DNA of 64,000 bases, taken from NCBI RefSeq assembly GCF_003176895.1, contig NZ_QGTD01000011.1, forward strand, positions 62,001 to 126,000. Direction: 5' to 3'. The notes under the pieces are model-generated. The model made no database searches. It saw only the letters and a list, made by a program, of their open reading frames with translations, and was not told the DNA's origin. How positions within the stretch are numbered: the first letter of the stretch is position 1; each line of letters begins with the position of its first letter. Positions 1 to 9,335 of the stretch are shown in pieces. The DNA comes from Gracilibacillus dipsosauri (GTDB lineage: Bacteria; Bacillota; Bacilli; Bacillales; Amphibacillaceae). The position numbers were made by a program, and so were the translations under genes.

Positions 1-357
1 GAAACACTAATTGGTCAACGAGGAGTGAATTTATCTGGTGGTCAAAAGCAACGCTTGTCGATCGCCCGTGCACTAGCAGATAATCCAAGTATTCTGTTGT
101 TAGATGACAGTACGAGTGCCCTTGATGCTGCAACAGAACACCTTGTACTAGAAGCCATTCGTGAACGACAATGTACTACCTTTATTGTTTCACAAAAGAT
201 TAGTTCTGTTATCGATGCCGATCAAATTATCATTCTCGATAAAGGGAAAATAAAAGGAATAGGATCACATGAGAAATTAATGCAAAAGCTTCCACTGTAC
301 CAAAAGATGTGGAGATCCCAGAAGAAGGAGGGAATTGGAACTAATGAAACAGAGTAA
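1..357 (+). CDS. ABC exporter half-transporter, C-terminal end (partial)
   Basis: This is the tail of an ABC-type exporter subunit whose start lies before the window. The visible 118 residues are the end of the nucleotide-binding domain: signature LSGGQKQR, Walker [12 protein letters not shown] and the H-loop region. The residue after the Walker B aspartate is D instead of the catalytic E, and the usual H-loop histidine is replaced (IVSQKISSV instead of an AHR-type motif). That double degeneracy is typical of the inactive half of heterodimeric exporters such as TM287/288 and B. subtilis YfiB. The next gene overlaps by 14 bases and supplies the intact site, so the two should form one exporter. 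The substrate is unknown. Confidence 0.93.
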   Translation, partial: ETLIGQRGVNLSGGQKQRLSIARALADNPSILLLDDSTSALDAATEHLVLEAIRERQCTTFIVSQKISSVIDADQIIILDKGKIKGIGSHEKLMQKLPLYQKMWRSQKKEGIGTNETE

Positions 358-2158
358 CCAATCTAACATTCTTAAATCAAGACACCACCCTCCGATTGGG
401 AAAAAGCCAAAAGTGAAAAATTTACGTTATACGGTGAGGAGAATATGGAGTTACATGGCAACAGATCGTTGGTTATTTTGGCTTGTTATTTTCTTTGTTG
501 TTCTTAGCTCCATCCTAGGATTGTTAGGCCCCTATTTTATAGGAGTAGCTGTTGATACAATGACAGGAGAGGCAAACTTATTTACTTTTTCACAAATTTT
601 AGGTATTCTCATTGTCGTATTTATTTTTCATTCCCTAACGTTAGCCCTGCAAAATTATTGGATGATCGAGATTTCGCAACAAACTGTCTATTCTATGAGA
701 AAAGATTTATTTGCACATGTTCTTCTTTTACCACTTTTATATTTCCAAAAATCTCAAAGTGGGGATTTGATGAGTCGGCTGACGAATGATATAGAGAATG
801 TCAGTCGTACATTGAATACAGCGGTTATCCAATTAACAACGAGTATATTGACATTAGTCGGAACATTAGCTGTCATGTTTTGGCTTAGCCCATTGCTAAC
901 ATGGATGACGTTAACGATAGTTCCGATGATGTTTTTTGGGATGAAGTGGATTACGAATAGAACAGGAAAATATTTCAAACAACAACAGAATGAATTGGGG
1001 AAAATGAATGGTTTTTTAGAGGAAACCTTATCTGGCCATACAATGGTAAAACTATTTCATCAAGAACACAGGGTAATCGACCAATTTGACAGCCACAATC
1101 AACCATTACGAAATGTAGGGTACTGGGCACAAGTCTATTCTGGATTTATTCCTAAATTGATGAATACATTAAACAACTTTAGCTTTGCAATTATCGTCGG
1201 TATAGGTGGTTGGGTTGTATTATCTACAAACGCCACAAGTGTCTCCATCGGAATCATTGTTACCTTTACGACTTATGCCCGTCAGTTTACCCGACCATTG
1301 AATGACTTAGCCAACCAATTTAATATTATTCTCTCAGCAGTCGCAGGGGCAGAGCGTGTGTTTGAGGTAATGGATGAAGAGCCGGAGGAAAGGAAAAAGA
1401 AACAATCACTGACAAACGTTGACGGAGATGTATTGTTCCAAACGGTAACTTTCTCATATAATGAGGAAGAGAAAGTATTAAGAAATGTTTCTTTTCATGC
1501 AAAGCCTGGTCAAACGATTGCACTTGTCGGACCAACGGGCGCGGGGAAAACAACCATTATTTCTTTATTAGCAGGGTTTTACCAGCATTATAATGGCAGT
1601 ATCCTATTAGATGGTCAGGATATTTCCGCTATTTCTTATGCAAGCTTACGTGATCAACTAGGAATTGTCTTACAGGATGCCTATTTATTTGATACAACTA
1701 TAAGAGAAAATATTCGGTATGGAAAGCTTGATGCAACAGATGAAGAAGTGATGACAGCAGCAAAGCTTGCCAATGCCCATTCCTTTATTGAGCAGCTTCC
1801 AGATCAATATGATACGATACTAGAAGGAAATGGACATGGAATTAGCCAAGGTCAAAGACAGCTAATTTCAATCGCTAGAGCTATGTTGCGCAACCCATCC
1901 ATTCTTATATTAGACGAAGCAACGAGTAGTATTGACACCATTACCGAAATAAAGATAACTGATGCGTTAAAACGATTAATGAAAGGGAAAACTAGTTTCG
2001 TTATTGCTCATCGATTGAACACCATTCAAGAAGCTGATTTGATACTTGTCTTGAAGGACGGAGAAATTTTAGAGCAAGGAAATCATCAAACACTTATACA
2101 TGAAGGTGGTTTTTATGCTAATCTAGTAGCAACACAACAAAAAACTGGTCATGGATAA
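344..2158 (+). CDS. Heterodimeric ABC exporter subunit, YfiC-like
   Basis: A membrane-embedded drug or lipid-type ABC exporter subunit of about 604 residues, the same size as B. subtilis YfiC. The N-terminal half carries six hydrophobic membrane segments. The C-terminal half is a complete ATPase domain: Walker [12 protein letters not shown], signature ISQGQRQ, Walker [12 protein letters not shown] with the catalytic E, and an H-loop [10 protein letters not shown] place the start at ATG 344, eleven bases after GGAGGG at 327-332; an in-frame TTG at 335 lies only two bases from the Shine-Dalgarno sequence. It overlaps the preceding degenerate subunit by 14 bases, implying translational coupling and a heterodimer with one active and one degenerate ATP site. 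Confidence 0.93.
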   Translation: MKQSNQSNILKSRHHPPIGKKPKVKNLRYTVRRIWSYMATDRWLFWLVIFFVVLSSILGLLGPYFIGVAVDTMTGEANLFTFSQILGILIVVFIFHSLTLALQNYWMIEISQQTVYSMRKDLFAHVLLLPLLYFQKSQSGDLMSRLTNDIENVSRTLNTAVIQLTTSILTLVGTLAVMFWLSPLLTWMTLTIVPMMFFGMKWITNRTGKYFKQQQNELGKMNGFLEETLSGHTMVKLFHQEHRVIDQFDSHNQPLRNVGYWAQVYSGFIPKLMNTLNNFSFAIIVGIGGWVVLSTNATSVSIGIIVTFTTYARQFTRPLNDLANQFNIILSAVAGAERVFEVMDEEPEERKKKQSLTNVDGDVLFQTVTFSYNEEEKVLRNVSFHAKPGQTIALVGPTGAGKTTIISLLAGFYQHYNGSILLDGQDISAISYASLRDQLGIVLQDAYLFDTTIRENIRYGKLDATDEEVMTAAKLANAHSFIEQLPDQYDTILEGNGHGISQGQRQLISIARAMLRNPSILILDEATSSIDTITEIKITDALKRLMKGKTSFVIAHRLNTIQEADLILVLKDGEILEQGNHQTLIHEGGFYANLVATQQKTGHG

Positions 2159-2224
2159 TTTTACCGGTATAAAACTTTTGAAATTATTGGGTATAGTAAA
2201 AGTAAGCGTCATGGAGGTGAAAAA

Positions 2225-4585
2225 ATGACGGAAGATAGACAAAAGCATGAACGAATACAGGAACAAAAAAGAGTCGATGAAGTAGTAGCGGAAATTAAAC
2301 GCAAAATTAATCTTTTACAAACAAAGGCGAAGCAGCTAAAAAAAGACGTGATCGATATTCGTCGTGATTTCTGGGAAGACGTTACCGTTAATATAGAAGA
2401 AATGGATGATAAAATTGAAACAGAAGCAAGTATAAAGCAGCAAGCAGAATTCCTCTCCGAACGTGAGCGGAGCCATGGGCAGGTAAGCGAAAGACTAGAT
2501 ATTTTAGAGCGTTTGAAGGATACCCCTTATTTCGGACGGATTGATTTTCGACCAGAGAGAGAAGAGAAGGAGCTGCCAATTTATATTGGGCTTGCCTCTG
2601 TTTTGGATAAAGAAGAAAATGATTTCCTAGTCTATGATTGGAGAGCTCCAATAGCGAGTATGTATTACGATTTTCCTCCAGGTCCAGCAAATTACGACAC
2701 AGTTCAAGGAAATATTTCCGGGGAAATAACACTAAAACGTCAATATATGATAAGAAATGGCGAACTAAAAGGAATGTTTGACACTGGTCTCACAATAGGA
2801 GATCATTTATTACAGTCTGTATTGGGGAATCAGGCAAACACAAAAATGAAAAGCATTGTGGCCACTATTCAACGAGAACAGAACCAAATTATTCGTAACG
2901 AGAGAAGTAAGGTATTAGTCGTACAAGGAGTTGCTGGAAGTGGTAAGACATCTGCCGCATTACAAAGGGTGGCCTATCTTCTATATCGTTATCGAGAGAC
3001 CTTAACCTCAGAACAGATTGTCCTATTCTCGCCGAATCCATTGTTCAATAGCTATGTTGCGACAGTATTGCCTGAGCTAGGTGAGGATAATATGCAGCAA
3101 ATGACTTTTTATCAATACTTACACCTACAGTTAAATGATAGTTTTCAACTAGAAACCCCTTTTGAGCAAATGGAGTACTATTTGCAGGAAAAGGGTGATA
3201 ATTATACAGCAAGAGTAGAGGCAATGCATTATAAAGCTAGTCTATCCTATAAGCATGTGATCGATGACTATTTAGCACAGCTAGCAAGCAATGGTTTAGT
3301 TTTTCGAAATATTACTTTTCGTGGCCAGATTATTATTCCTAAGAAGGCAATCGAACAATATTTTTATCGAACAGAATCCAACCTTTCTATTCCAGAACGT
3401 TTGGAAAAAGTTGCTAACTGGTTATTACATCAGTTAAAAAAAGTTGAAAAATACGAAAGAGAAAAGGATTGGGTACTTGAGGAAAGTGAATTGCTGGAAA
3501 AAGAAGATTATGTCGATGTCCACCATACATTACAGGAAGAAAATCGGTTCACAGAGGATACCTTTGATGATTATGAACGGGAAGAGGCACTATTAAGAAA
3601 AAGGGTGGTAGCAAGTAAATTAAGACCACTTCGTCTCAAAATAAGAAAATTGGCTTTTGTTGACCCATTAAAAACATTTCGAAAATTATTTCAACCTTCT
3701 TTCCAAGTTAAGGAGAACATTTCCCTTCCATCACATTGGGAGGAAATATGCCGATTAACAGATAATCATTTAAAGAAGAAATTTTTAACATGGGAGGATG
3801 CTCCAGCATATATTTATTTCGAAAAAAGTCTGCTCGGTTTCAACGCACAACGTACGATCCAGCACTTGTTTATTGATGAAGCACAAGATTACACGCCATT
3901 TCAATTTGCTTTATTGAAAAAAATGTTTCCTGTTAGCAGGATGACCTTATTAGGAGATATTAATCAAGCAATCTATGCTCATGCACTAGAAAATGAGACG
4001 TTGCTATCTGAGAAATTAGAGGAAAAGCATGAAAGAATTGTATTGACGAAAAGCTATCGATCAACAGAACCGATTGTATCTTTTACGAAAGCTTTTATGC
4101 CTAATGGTGATTTGATTGAACCCTTCGAAAGAGAGGGGAATCTTCCTATTCTAATGGAAGTTGAACAAAATGAAATGGCAGAAGAAAAAATGATTTCACA
4201 AATACGACTCTTTCGGGATCAGGGCCATGAGACGATTGCCATTGTTGGTAAGACCATGGAGGAATGCCAGCAATTACACGAAAGACTACGTCATCGCATT
4301 CCTGTCAGCTTAATGACACAAGAAGCACATACCTTTAGTAAAGGAATTGTGATTATTCCCGCATATCTTGCAAAGGGAATAGAGTTTGATGCTGTTATTC
4401 TGAGCAATGCTTCTGACAAAAACTTCCATCACGCCTTAGATCGAAATCTGTTTTATACAGCATGCACGAGAGCAATGCATGAGCTTGCACTATTTTCTAT
4501 TGGACGCCCAAGCCGTTTTATAGATGAAGTACCTAAAGCAAGATTCAAGCATTATAAAATTCACGAGATTATGGCGAAAAAATAG
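2225..4585 (+). CDS. helD: RNA polymerase recycling motor HelD
   Basis: A 786-residue UvrD/Rep-like superfamily 1 ATPase. In B. subtilis, HelD binds RNA polymerase and releases it from stalled or terminated complexes. The N-terminal ~70 residues are highly charged and predicted coiled coil, matching the arm HelD inserts into the polymerase secondary channel. Walker A is GVAGSGKT at residues 235-242 and the Walker B/DEAQ motif is FIDEAQD near residues 550-556. A conserved YRSTEPI helicase motif and a C-terminal TACTRAM motif follow. Length and domain order match B. subtilis HelD (774 aa). It has its own ribosome binding site (ATGGAGG) and is followed by a hairpin, so it is probably a single-gene unit. 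Confidence 0.93.
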   Translation: MTEDRQKHERIQEQKRVDEVVAEIKRKINLLQTKAKQLKKDVIDIRRDFWEDVTVNIEEMDDKIETEASIKQQAEFLSERERSHGQVSERLDILERLKDTPYFGRIDFRPEREEKELPIYIGLASVLDKEENDFLVYDWRAPIASMYYDFPPGPANYDTVQGNISGEITLKRQYMIRNGELKGMFDTGLTIGDHLLQSVLGNQANTKMKSIVATIQREQNQIIRNERSKVLVVQGVAGSGKTSAALQRVAYLLYRYRETLTSEQIVLFSPNPLFNSYVATVLPELGEDNMQQMTFYQYLHLQLNDSFQLETPFEQMEYYLQEKGDNYTARVEAMHYKASLSYKHVIDDYLAQLASNGLVFRNITFRGQIIIPKKAIEQYFYRTESNLSIPERLEKVANWLLHQLKKVEKYEREKDWVLEESELLEKEDYVDVHHTLQEENRFTEDTFDDYEREEALLRKRVVASKLRPLRLKIRKLAFVDPLKTFRKLFQPSFQVKENISLPSHWEEICRLTDNHLKKKFLTWEDAPAYIYFEKSLLGFNAQRTIQHLFIDEAQDYTPFQFALLKKMFPVSRMTLLGDINQAIYAHALENETLLSEKLEEKHERIVLTKSYRSTEPIVSFTKAFMPNGDLIEPFEREGNLPILMEVEQNEMAEEKMISQIRLFRDQGHETIAIVGKTMEECQQLHERLRHRIPVSLMTQEAHTFSKGIVIIPAYLAKGIEFDAVILSNASDKNFHHALDRNLFYTACTRAMHELALFSIGRPSRFIDEVPKARFKHYKIHEIMAKK

Positions 4586-4612
4586 TGATCGTTTCAAAAC
4601 GGTCACTATTTA
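4582..4612 (+). terminator. Hairpin terminator after helD
   Basis: The inverted repeat AGTGATCGTTT / AAACGGTCACT closes directly on the helD stop codon and is followed by ATTTAAG. The T-run is weak, so termination may be partial. Confidence 0.6.
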
Positions 4613-4688
4613 AGTTGAGCTACTTATTTTCATTATCGAGCATTTTGTGGGAAGATAATATCGTAGTGAAACAAAGGGAGGAATGAAA

Positions 4689-5528
4689 ATGGTGAAAAGT
4701 TTACAATCCACCACAACGTTAAACAATGGGGTAGAAATGCCTTGGTTTGGTCTTGGTGTTTTCCAAGTGGAAGATGGAGAAGAAGTCATTAATTCTGTAA
4801 AATGGGCTCTCGAACATGGCTACAAGAGTATTGATACTGCCGCCGTCTATAAAAATGAAGAAGGTGTAGGACAGGCCATAAAAGAATCAGGAATTCCTCG
4901 CGAAGAACTATTTATCACATCAAAGCTTTGGAACAAAGATCAAGGCTATGAAGAAACGTTACAAGCTTTTGAAACGACGTTACAAAAATTAGGTTTAGAT
5001 TATTTAGATTTATATTTAATCCATTGGCCAGTACCAAAGCAAAATAAATACAAGGAAACATGGAAGGCGATGGAAAAGCTATATCAGGATGGCAAAATTC
5101 GTGCTATTGGTGTAAGTAACTTCAAAGAGCATCACTTGGAGGATTTATTAACTGAGGCAAAGATTGTGCCGATGGTAAATCAAGTAGAATTCCATCCACA
5201 TCTACAACAAAAAAGCTTACATGAATTTTGTAAAAAGCACAACATACAGCTAGAGGCATGGTCTCCCTTAAAGCAAGGTCAAATTTTATCTGATGAGACG
5301 ATAACTAAAATTGCGAAGCATCATGGAAAATCAACCGCTCAGGTTATTTTACGATGGGATCTACAAAAAGAGGTTGTGACAATTCCGAAATCGGTGAAAC
5401 AACATCGTATTCATGAAAATGCCGATGTGTTCGATTTTGAATTATCAGAAGAAGAGATGAAATTAATTGCTGATCTGAATAAGGAAGAGCGTATCGGACC
5501 AGACCCAGATGATTTTGATAAGAGATAA
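4689..5528 (+). CDS. yvgN: Aldo/keto reductase, YvgN-type glyoxal reductase
   Basis: A cytosolic NADPH-dependent aldo/keto reductase (AKR5 group) of 279 residues, closely resembling B. subtilis YvgN, which reduces methylglyoxal and other aldehydes. Family motifs are visible: NNGVEMPWFGLGVF near the N terminus, DTAAVYKNE with the catalytic Asp and Tyr, the catalytic Lys in FITSKLW, the His in YLIHWP, and the cofactor-binding tail VTIPKSVKQHR. I chose ATG 4689, seven bases after AAAGGGAGG (4673-4681); the ATG at 4683 is too close to that site. It is alone between the helD hairpin and an intergenic repeat. Confidence 0.93.
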   Translation: MVKSLQSTTTLNNGVEMPWFGLGVFQVEDGEEVINSVKWALEHGYKSIDTAAVYKNEEGVGQAIKESGIPREELFITSKLWNKDQGYEETLQAFETTLQKLGLDYLDLYLIHWPVPKQNKYKETWKAMEKLYQDGKIRAIGVSNFKEHHLEDLLTEAKIVPMVNQVEFHPHLQQKSLHEFCKKHNIQLEAWSPLKQGQILSDETITKIAKHHGKSTAQVILRWDLQKEVVTIPKSVKQHRIHENADVFDFELSEEEMKLIADLNKEERIGPDPDDFDKR

Positions 5529-5539
5529 TAAAAAAAGAA

Positions 5540-5786
5540 AGATGCTGGGACATAACTAAATAGAGAGAATCAAAATCCGAACAATATTCTGACTACGCGT
5601 AGTCAAAATACGTAGACTCCAGTGGGAACAGCACGAGCTGAAGATCCACTTTGCAAAGCGGTTTTCTTTGCAAAGTTAGCAGATCGCCGTGCGCACGGAA
5701 AGCGAAGTATTTTGACGAAGCGATTGCAGTGCAGAAATATTAACGTTCGGATTTTTTCCTTCTTACTAATCTTTTGTCCCAGGCGC
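5540..5786. repeat. Structured dispersed repeat with nested inverted repeats
   Basis: This non-coding element fills the 330-base gap between yvgN and the ferredoxin gene. Three pairs of inverted repeats nest inside each other: TGGGACA at 5546-5552 with TGTCCCA at 5775-5781, AAAATCCGAAC at 5572-5582 with GTTCGGATTTT at 5745-5755, and GTCAAAATAC at 5602-5611 with GTATTTTGAC at 5707-5716. A perfect palindrome, GACTACGCGTAGTC, lies at 5591-5604. The whole can fold into one long stem. It looks like the intergenic repeats seen in many copies in Bacillaceae genomes (recollection, not checked). A 68-codon open frame inside it follows the stem and is not a gene. Confidence 0.65.
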
Positions 5787-5857
5787 TTTTTCTTGCAAAA
5801 TGCTAGGAAGATAAGATATCGTAGTTAATAGATTTAAACACTTAAGGGGGTTTCGAA

Positions 5858-6094
5858 TTGGCTTTTGTAATAACGGAACCTTGTCAGGCAGAAAAAGCTG
5901 GTGAATGTACTACTGTTTGTCCAGTTGACTGTATTGTAGAAGGTCCAGATCAATTTTATATAGATCCTGATGTGTGTATTGACTGTGGGGCATGTAAAGC
6001 TGTCTGTCCAGTGGATGCCATCGAAGAGGAGTATGATCTTACTCCTGAACAGGAAGTTTTCTTGGAAAAAGCAGAGGCATATTTTGCACGTTAG
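5858..6094 (+). CDS. Small 4Fe-4S ferredoxin family protein
   Basis: A 78-residue ferredoxin that would carry electrons in the cytosol. Two cysteine clusters are visible: CTTVCPVDC in the first half and CIDCGACKAVCPVDA in the second; the latter is a full CxxCxxCxxxCP motif for one 4Fe-4S cluster. The first cluster is not a standard second CxxCxxC, so the number of clusters is unsure. The start is TTG 5858, preceded by AAGGGGG. The acidic C-terminal helix (TPEQEVFLEKAEAYF) is common in this short ferredoxin family. It is transcribed alone and ends at a shared terminator. The redox partner is unknown. Confidence 0.88.
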   Translation: MAFVITEPCQAEKAGECTTVCPVDCIVEGPDQFYIDPDVCIDCGACKAVCPVDAIEEEYDLTPEQEVFLEKAEAYFAR

Positions 6095-6151
6095 AAAATT
6101 AAAAAGCTAACTTATTCGTTAAAAAGGACGAGTTTCTAACGTAGTAATAGC

Positions 6152-6185
6152 AAAATGCGACCATCATAAGCATGGTCGCATTTTC
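6152..6185. terminator. Bidirectional terminator between ferredoxin and thiW
   Basis: AAAATGCGACCAT and ATGGTCGCATTTT form a perfect stem with a short CATAAGC loop. Runs of T on one side and A on the other let it serve the ferredoxin gene on the + strand and thiW on the - strand. Confidence 0.88.
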
Positions 6186-6186
6186 T

Positions 6187-6690
6187 TTACTTAGAGGATA
6201 GTGGTTGGTGTAACAGATTCGTAGTTTTTATCTTTGATAGAATCAAAAGTCCAATTAAAGCACCAGTGACACTACTTACTAAAAAGCCTGGTAGGAAGGC
6301 AAGTGCCCCAACAGAAGTGCCCATAAGGAGATAAGCATATGGGACAGATAGAAAGGAACCAACAACACCTGTACCTATCACTTCTCCAACTGCTGCCATT
6401 TGTTTCTTACTTGTTAGTCGATAAAGAATTCCTGCAAGTAATGCACCAATCATCCCACCTGGGAATGCTAATAGTGTACCTAGTCCAAGAAGATTTCTCA
6501 ATAGACCGATCACAAATGCAATCAATAAAGCCGGAATTGGCCCTAGAGTTACGGCTGCCATCACGTTAACGGCATGTTGAACAGGATAGGCTTTGGCGAT
6601 GCCAGTTGGAAACCATAAAAACTGTGATCCAATCGTTCCAACCGCGACATATACTGCCATCGTTGTAAGTATTAATGTTCTTTTTTTCAC
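6187..6690 (-). CDS. thiW: ECF transporter S component ThiW (thiazole uptake)
   Basis: A 167-residue integral membrane protein, the substrate-binding S component of an energy-coupling-factor importer. ThiW proteins are assigned to uptake of the thiazole moiety of thiamine. The protein is almost wholly hydrophobic with about five membrane spans and short basic loops. No EcfA/EcfT genes are nearby, so it must share a general energising module encoded elsewhere. The start is GTG at 6688-6690, preceded on the minus strand by GGGGAG. A TPP riboswitch and an intrinsic terminator lie in its leader, which independently supports a thiamine-pathway role and predicts repression when TPP is abundant. Confidence 0.9.
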   Translation of the reverse strand: MKKRTLILTTMAVYVAVGTIGSQFLWFPTGIAKAYPVQHAVNVMAAVTLGPIPALLIAFVIGLLRNLLGLGTLLAFPGGMIGALLAGILYRLTSKKQMAAVGEVIGTGVVGSFLSVPYAYLLMGTSVGALAFLPGFLVSSVTGALIGLLILSKIKTTNLLHQPLSSK

Positions 6691-6742
6691 AATATTCTCC
6701 CCTTATTTTTGTGTATAGAAAACGGTAGTAGAGGGAAAATAT

Positions 6743-6773
6743 AAAAAGCCAGCTCCAAAATGGACCTGGCTTC
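6743..6773 (-). terminator. Riboswitch expression-platform terminator of thiW
   Basis: On the minus strand AAGCCAGGTCC pairs with GGAGCTGGCTT and is followed by TTTATATTTT. It sits between the TPP aptamer and the thiW start, as expected for transcription-attenuating TPP riboswitches in Firmicutes. Confidence 0.85.
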
Positions 6774-6793
6774 ACATACCAATAGTAAGATCA

Positions 6794-6892
6794 GCTACTT
6801 CCCTCCGCTGGTATAAACCAGATCAGGTCCTTAAGGGTTGAAAAGCACATGTGCTTCTCTCTCAGCCATTCATTGGCACCCCTAGTAGTTAT
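6794..6892 (-). promoter_or_regulatory. TPP riboswitch (THI box)
   Basis: Read on the minus strand, this stretch has the THI-box landmarks in order: TAGGGGTGCC, GGCTGAGAG, ACCCTTAAGGACCTGATC, and ATACCAGCGGAGGGAAG near the end. The outer P1 stem (CTACT / AGTAG) can close it. It precedes the terminator and thiW, so TPP binding should stop transcription. Confidence 0.95.
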
Positions 6893-6956
6893 ACACGTAT
6901 AGAATTTAATGAAAATTTTATCATAAGTGGGTGAAAAGTCAATAGGTGATGCTAAT

Positions 6957-6988
6957 TACTTTGAATTCGAGATATTTTGTCATATAAT
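6957..6988 (+). promoter_or_regulatory. Sigma-A promoter with MhqR-like operator
   Basis: TTGAAT at 6961-6966 and TATAAT at 6983-6988 are separated by 16 bases and lie upstream of the dioxygenase gene. The -35 box lies in an imperfect palindrome centred on GAATTC (6957-6974), whose right half TTCGAGATA matches the MhqR operator as I recall it (ATCTCGAATTCGAGAT). Confidence 0.55.
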
Positions 6989-7020
6989 TGTAGAATAGAA
7001 CAACGTGGAGGGGTGATAAC

Positions 7021-7989
7021 ATGGAATTAAAAGGTATCCATCATGTATCAGCAATAACTGCTAATGCTAAGGACAATTATCGTTTTTATTCTAGCGTGCT
7101 TGGGATGAGATTAGTAAAGAAAACGGTAAACCAGGATGACCCCAGTATGTATCATTTATTTTATGCCGATGAACAAGGAAGTCCTGGTACAGATCTTACC
7201 TTTTTTGAAATAGCAAGAGCAGGACACACCTATACTGGGAATCAAAGTATTTCACAAACTTCTTTAAGGGTACCAGATGATGAAGCTCTAGCCTATTGGT
7301 TAGATCGTTTTCGGCAATTTAAAGTGAATCATGAGGGAATGGGAGAGCAATTTGGGAGAAAGGTAATTCGATTTCGTGATCATGAAAACCAACGATTAGT
7401 TTTAGTGTCAGATCAGACCAACCAAGGGGTAGCTTCTGGTATTCCATGGACAAATAGTGCAGTTCCACAAGACAAAGCGATTACAGGTCTTGGGCCTGTT
7501 CAATTAACCGTTCCAGATATCTCCCCTACTGCACGAGTATTAACAGAATTATTAGGTTTTCGCCAAGTTGGAAGCTACCCTTCTCGTAATAAAGGGATGC
7601 CAGATGTAGAAGTTTTCTCAACTGGAGAAGGTGGAACTGGGGCAGAATTGCATGTAGAGCTAAGCTCAGATTTGCAGAAAGAAAGACCTGGACGTGGAAG
7701 TGTGCATCACGTAGCATTACGAGTCGACAACCGAGCAGAATTGGAAAAATGGCACGAAAAAATTCGAAGGGAACGACTACCAAACTCAGGATTGGTGGAT
7801 CGATACTATTTTCAATCCTTATACTTTCGAGAGCCAAATGGTATTTTAATCGAGTTGGCTACAGACGGACCAGGGTTTGCTACAGATGAAGAAACGGAGC
7901 ATTTGGGTGAATCTTTAGCTTTACCTCCATTTTTAGAAGACCGTCGAGAAGAGATTGAATCGAGGTTAGAGCCATTGGATACAAAATAG
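7021..7989 (+). CDS. VOC-family ring-cleaving dioxygenase (MhqA/MhqO-like)
   Basis: A 322-residue cytosolic protein of two glyoxalase-fold halves, resembling the hydroquinone/catechol ring-cleaving dioxygenases MhqA, MhqE and MhqO of B. subtilis (about 306-316 aa). These act in quinone and electrophile detoxification. Likely metal ligands are the His of IHHVSA at residues 7-8, the His of VHHVALRV in the second half, and the Glu of ILIELATDGPG. The gene starts at ATG 7021 after GTGGAGGGG. It stands alone between its own promoter and a clear terminator. The operator-like palindrome in its promoter fits control by an MhqR-type repressor, which is not encoded in this window. Confidence 0.86.
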   Translation: MELKGIHHVSAITANAKDNYRFYSSVLGMRLVKKTVNQDDPSMYHLFYADEQGSPGTDLTFFEIARAGHTYTGNQSISQTSLRVPDDEALAYWLDRFRQFKVNHEGMGEQFGRKVIRFRDHENQRLVLVSDQTNQGVASGIPWTNSAVPQDKAITGLGPVQLTVPDISPTARVLTELLGFRQVGSYPSRNKGMPDVEVFSTGEGGTGAELHVELSSDLQKERPGRGSVHHVALRVDNRAELEKWHEKIRRERLPNSGLVDRYYFQSLYFREPNGILIELATDGPGFATDEETEHLGESLALPPFLEDRREEIESRLEPLDTK

Positions 7990-8031
7990 GACAAATGGTA
8001 GATCGATAACGGAAATAGATTGGTTATATGA

Positions 8032-8056
8032 GCACCTCTAATCAGGTGCTTTTTTC
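8032..8056 (+). terminator. Intrinsic terminator after dioxygenase gene
   Basis: GCACCT and AGGTGC form a six-pair stem around CTAATC, followed by TTTTTTCTTTTT. Confidence 0.85.
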
Positions 8057-8169
8057 TTTTTGGCTGAATAGTATAGTTAATATATAATCGGATCATTGTT
8101 CATTAAGAGTTAGTAAGCTATTGTAAATGTAAATGTTTTATATTGTAGAAGAAAAAAGGAGATGAGAAG

Positions 8170-9309
8170 ATGGGGAAGGGAAAAGAGTGGCAACCGGAAT
8201 GGAGGAAATTTCAAGATAGAATTACTGGTATATCTACTCTCCAGCTAACAAGCTATACTGGACATAGTCATCATTTTTATTTTACGGAGAATGGCTGGTA
8301 TGACGAAGGTCGTAAACTATTATTTTGTTCAGATCGTAATAATAAAACAGATTTATTCAGCATCTGTATAGAAACAGGTGTAATTACCCAATTGACTGAT
8401 CATGATAAAACCTATGAAGGACTTTCACCATGTTTACATCCTGATGAAACGAGAGTTTACTTTCGTAAAGATCAGCAGATAATAGAATTAGATCTAAATA
8501 CTTTGAAAGAAAAAGTAATATATGAAGAATTAAGCTCATGGTTAGGTGGAAACCTAAATTGTACGGCAGACGGAAAATACTTAATTACTTGTAAGAGAGA
8601 GGATCTCTCAGATAAGGTTTATACAGATCTAGGGAATGGCTATATTGGTCATCGTGCATTAATGGAAGCAAGACCAAAATCTCAAATCATCAAGATTTCT
8701 CTCGAAACAAATGAGGTAACAGTAGTGTATCAAGAAGATAACTTCATTACCCATATTAATACCTCTCCAACAAAAAAAGAATTAATTACGTTTTGCCATG
8801 AGGGACCATGGAATTTGGTGGATCATCGTATTTGGGTACTTAATATCGAGTCTTTGGATGTGTGGAAAATTAGAGAGAGAAAAGAAGAGGACGAAATGAT
8901 TGGACATGAATATTGGTATCAGGATGGAGAAACAATTGGCTATCATGGATTTAGGCAAGATCGGACAGGCTTCTTTGGCAAAATTAAATATGATCATACG
9001 GAAGAAGAAGAAGTTGAGTTTAATTTTGTAAATTGGCATGCCTTTTCGAATGATTTTTCAAAAATAGTGGTAGATGGTAGAGCCCCTTTAAAGAATATCA
9101 TTATATGGTACAAGAACGAGGATGGATTTTCTAAACCAAAGGTTCTTTGTGAGCATAGATGTAGCTTTCATGTACAAAAGGTTCATGCACACCCTAGGTT
9201 TACACCAGACGGGAAGAAATTACTTTATACAAGCGACCGAAACGGCTATGCAAATCTTTATCTTGTAGATGTTCCAGATGATGCAAATGAACTGCCGGAT
9301 TATGTGTAG
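8170..9309 (+). CDS. Oligogalacturonate lyase, PL22 family
   Basis: A 379-residue cytosolic beta-propeller lyase without signal peptide. PL22 enzymes cleave short, mostly unsaturated galacturonides from pectin into keto-uronates. Resemblance to Erwinia Ogl (388 aa) covers FCHEGPWNLVDHRIW, HEYWYQDG and the C-terminal HPRFTPDGKKLLYTSD. The likely metal ligands are H290 (NWHAFSND) and the Q336/H339/H341 set in QKVHAH. The start is ATG 8170 after AAAAAAGGAGATGAG. No other homogalacturonan genes are adjacent, so the product must feed a pathway encoded elsewhere. It lies about 1.4 kb before the arabinose-polymer island and may belong functionally with it. Confidence 0.88.
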   Translation: MGKGKEWQPEWRKFQDRITGISTLQLTSYTGHSHHFYFTENGWYDEGRKLLFCSDRNNKTDLFSICIETGVITQLTDHDKTYEGLSPCLHPDETRVYFRKDQQIIELDLNTLKEKVIYEELSSWLGGNLNCTADGKYLITCKREDLSDKVYTDLGNGYIGHRALMEARPKSQIIKISLETNEVTVVYQEDNFITHINTSPTKKELITFCHEGPWNLVDHRIWVLNIESLDVWKIRERKEEDEMIGHEYWYQDGETIGYHGFRQDRTGFFGKIKYDHTEEEEVEFNFVNWHAFSNDFSKIVVDGRAPLKNIIIWYKNEDGFSKPKVLCEHRCSFHVQKVHAHPRFTPDGKKLLYTSDRNGYANLYLVDVPDDANELPDYV

Positions 9310-9335
9310 CTTTGAAATATAATCGCGACGTTTTA

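Noticed and set aside
5622-5828. 68-codon open frame between yvgN and the ferredoxin gene
   Set aside because: It lies almost wholly inside the inverted-repeat element, has no ribosome binding site and no protein-like composition.
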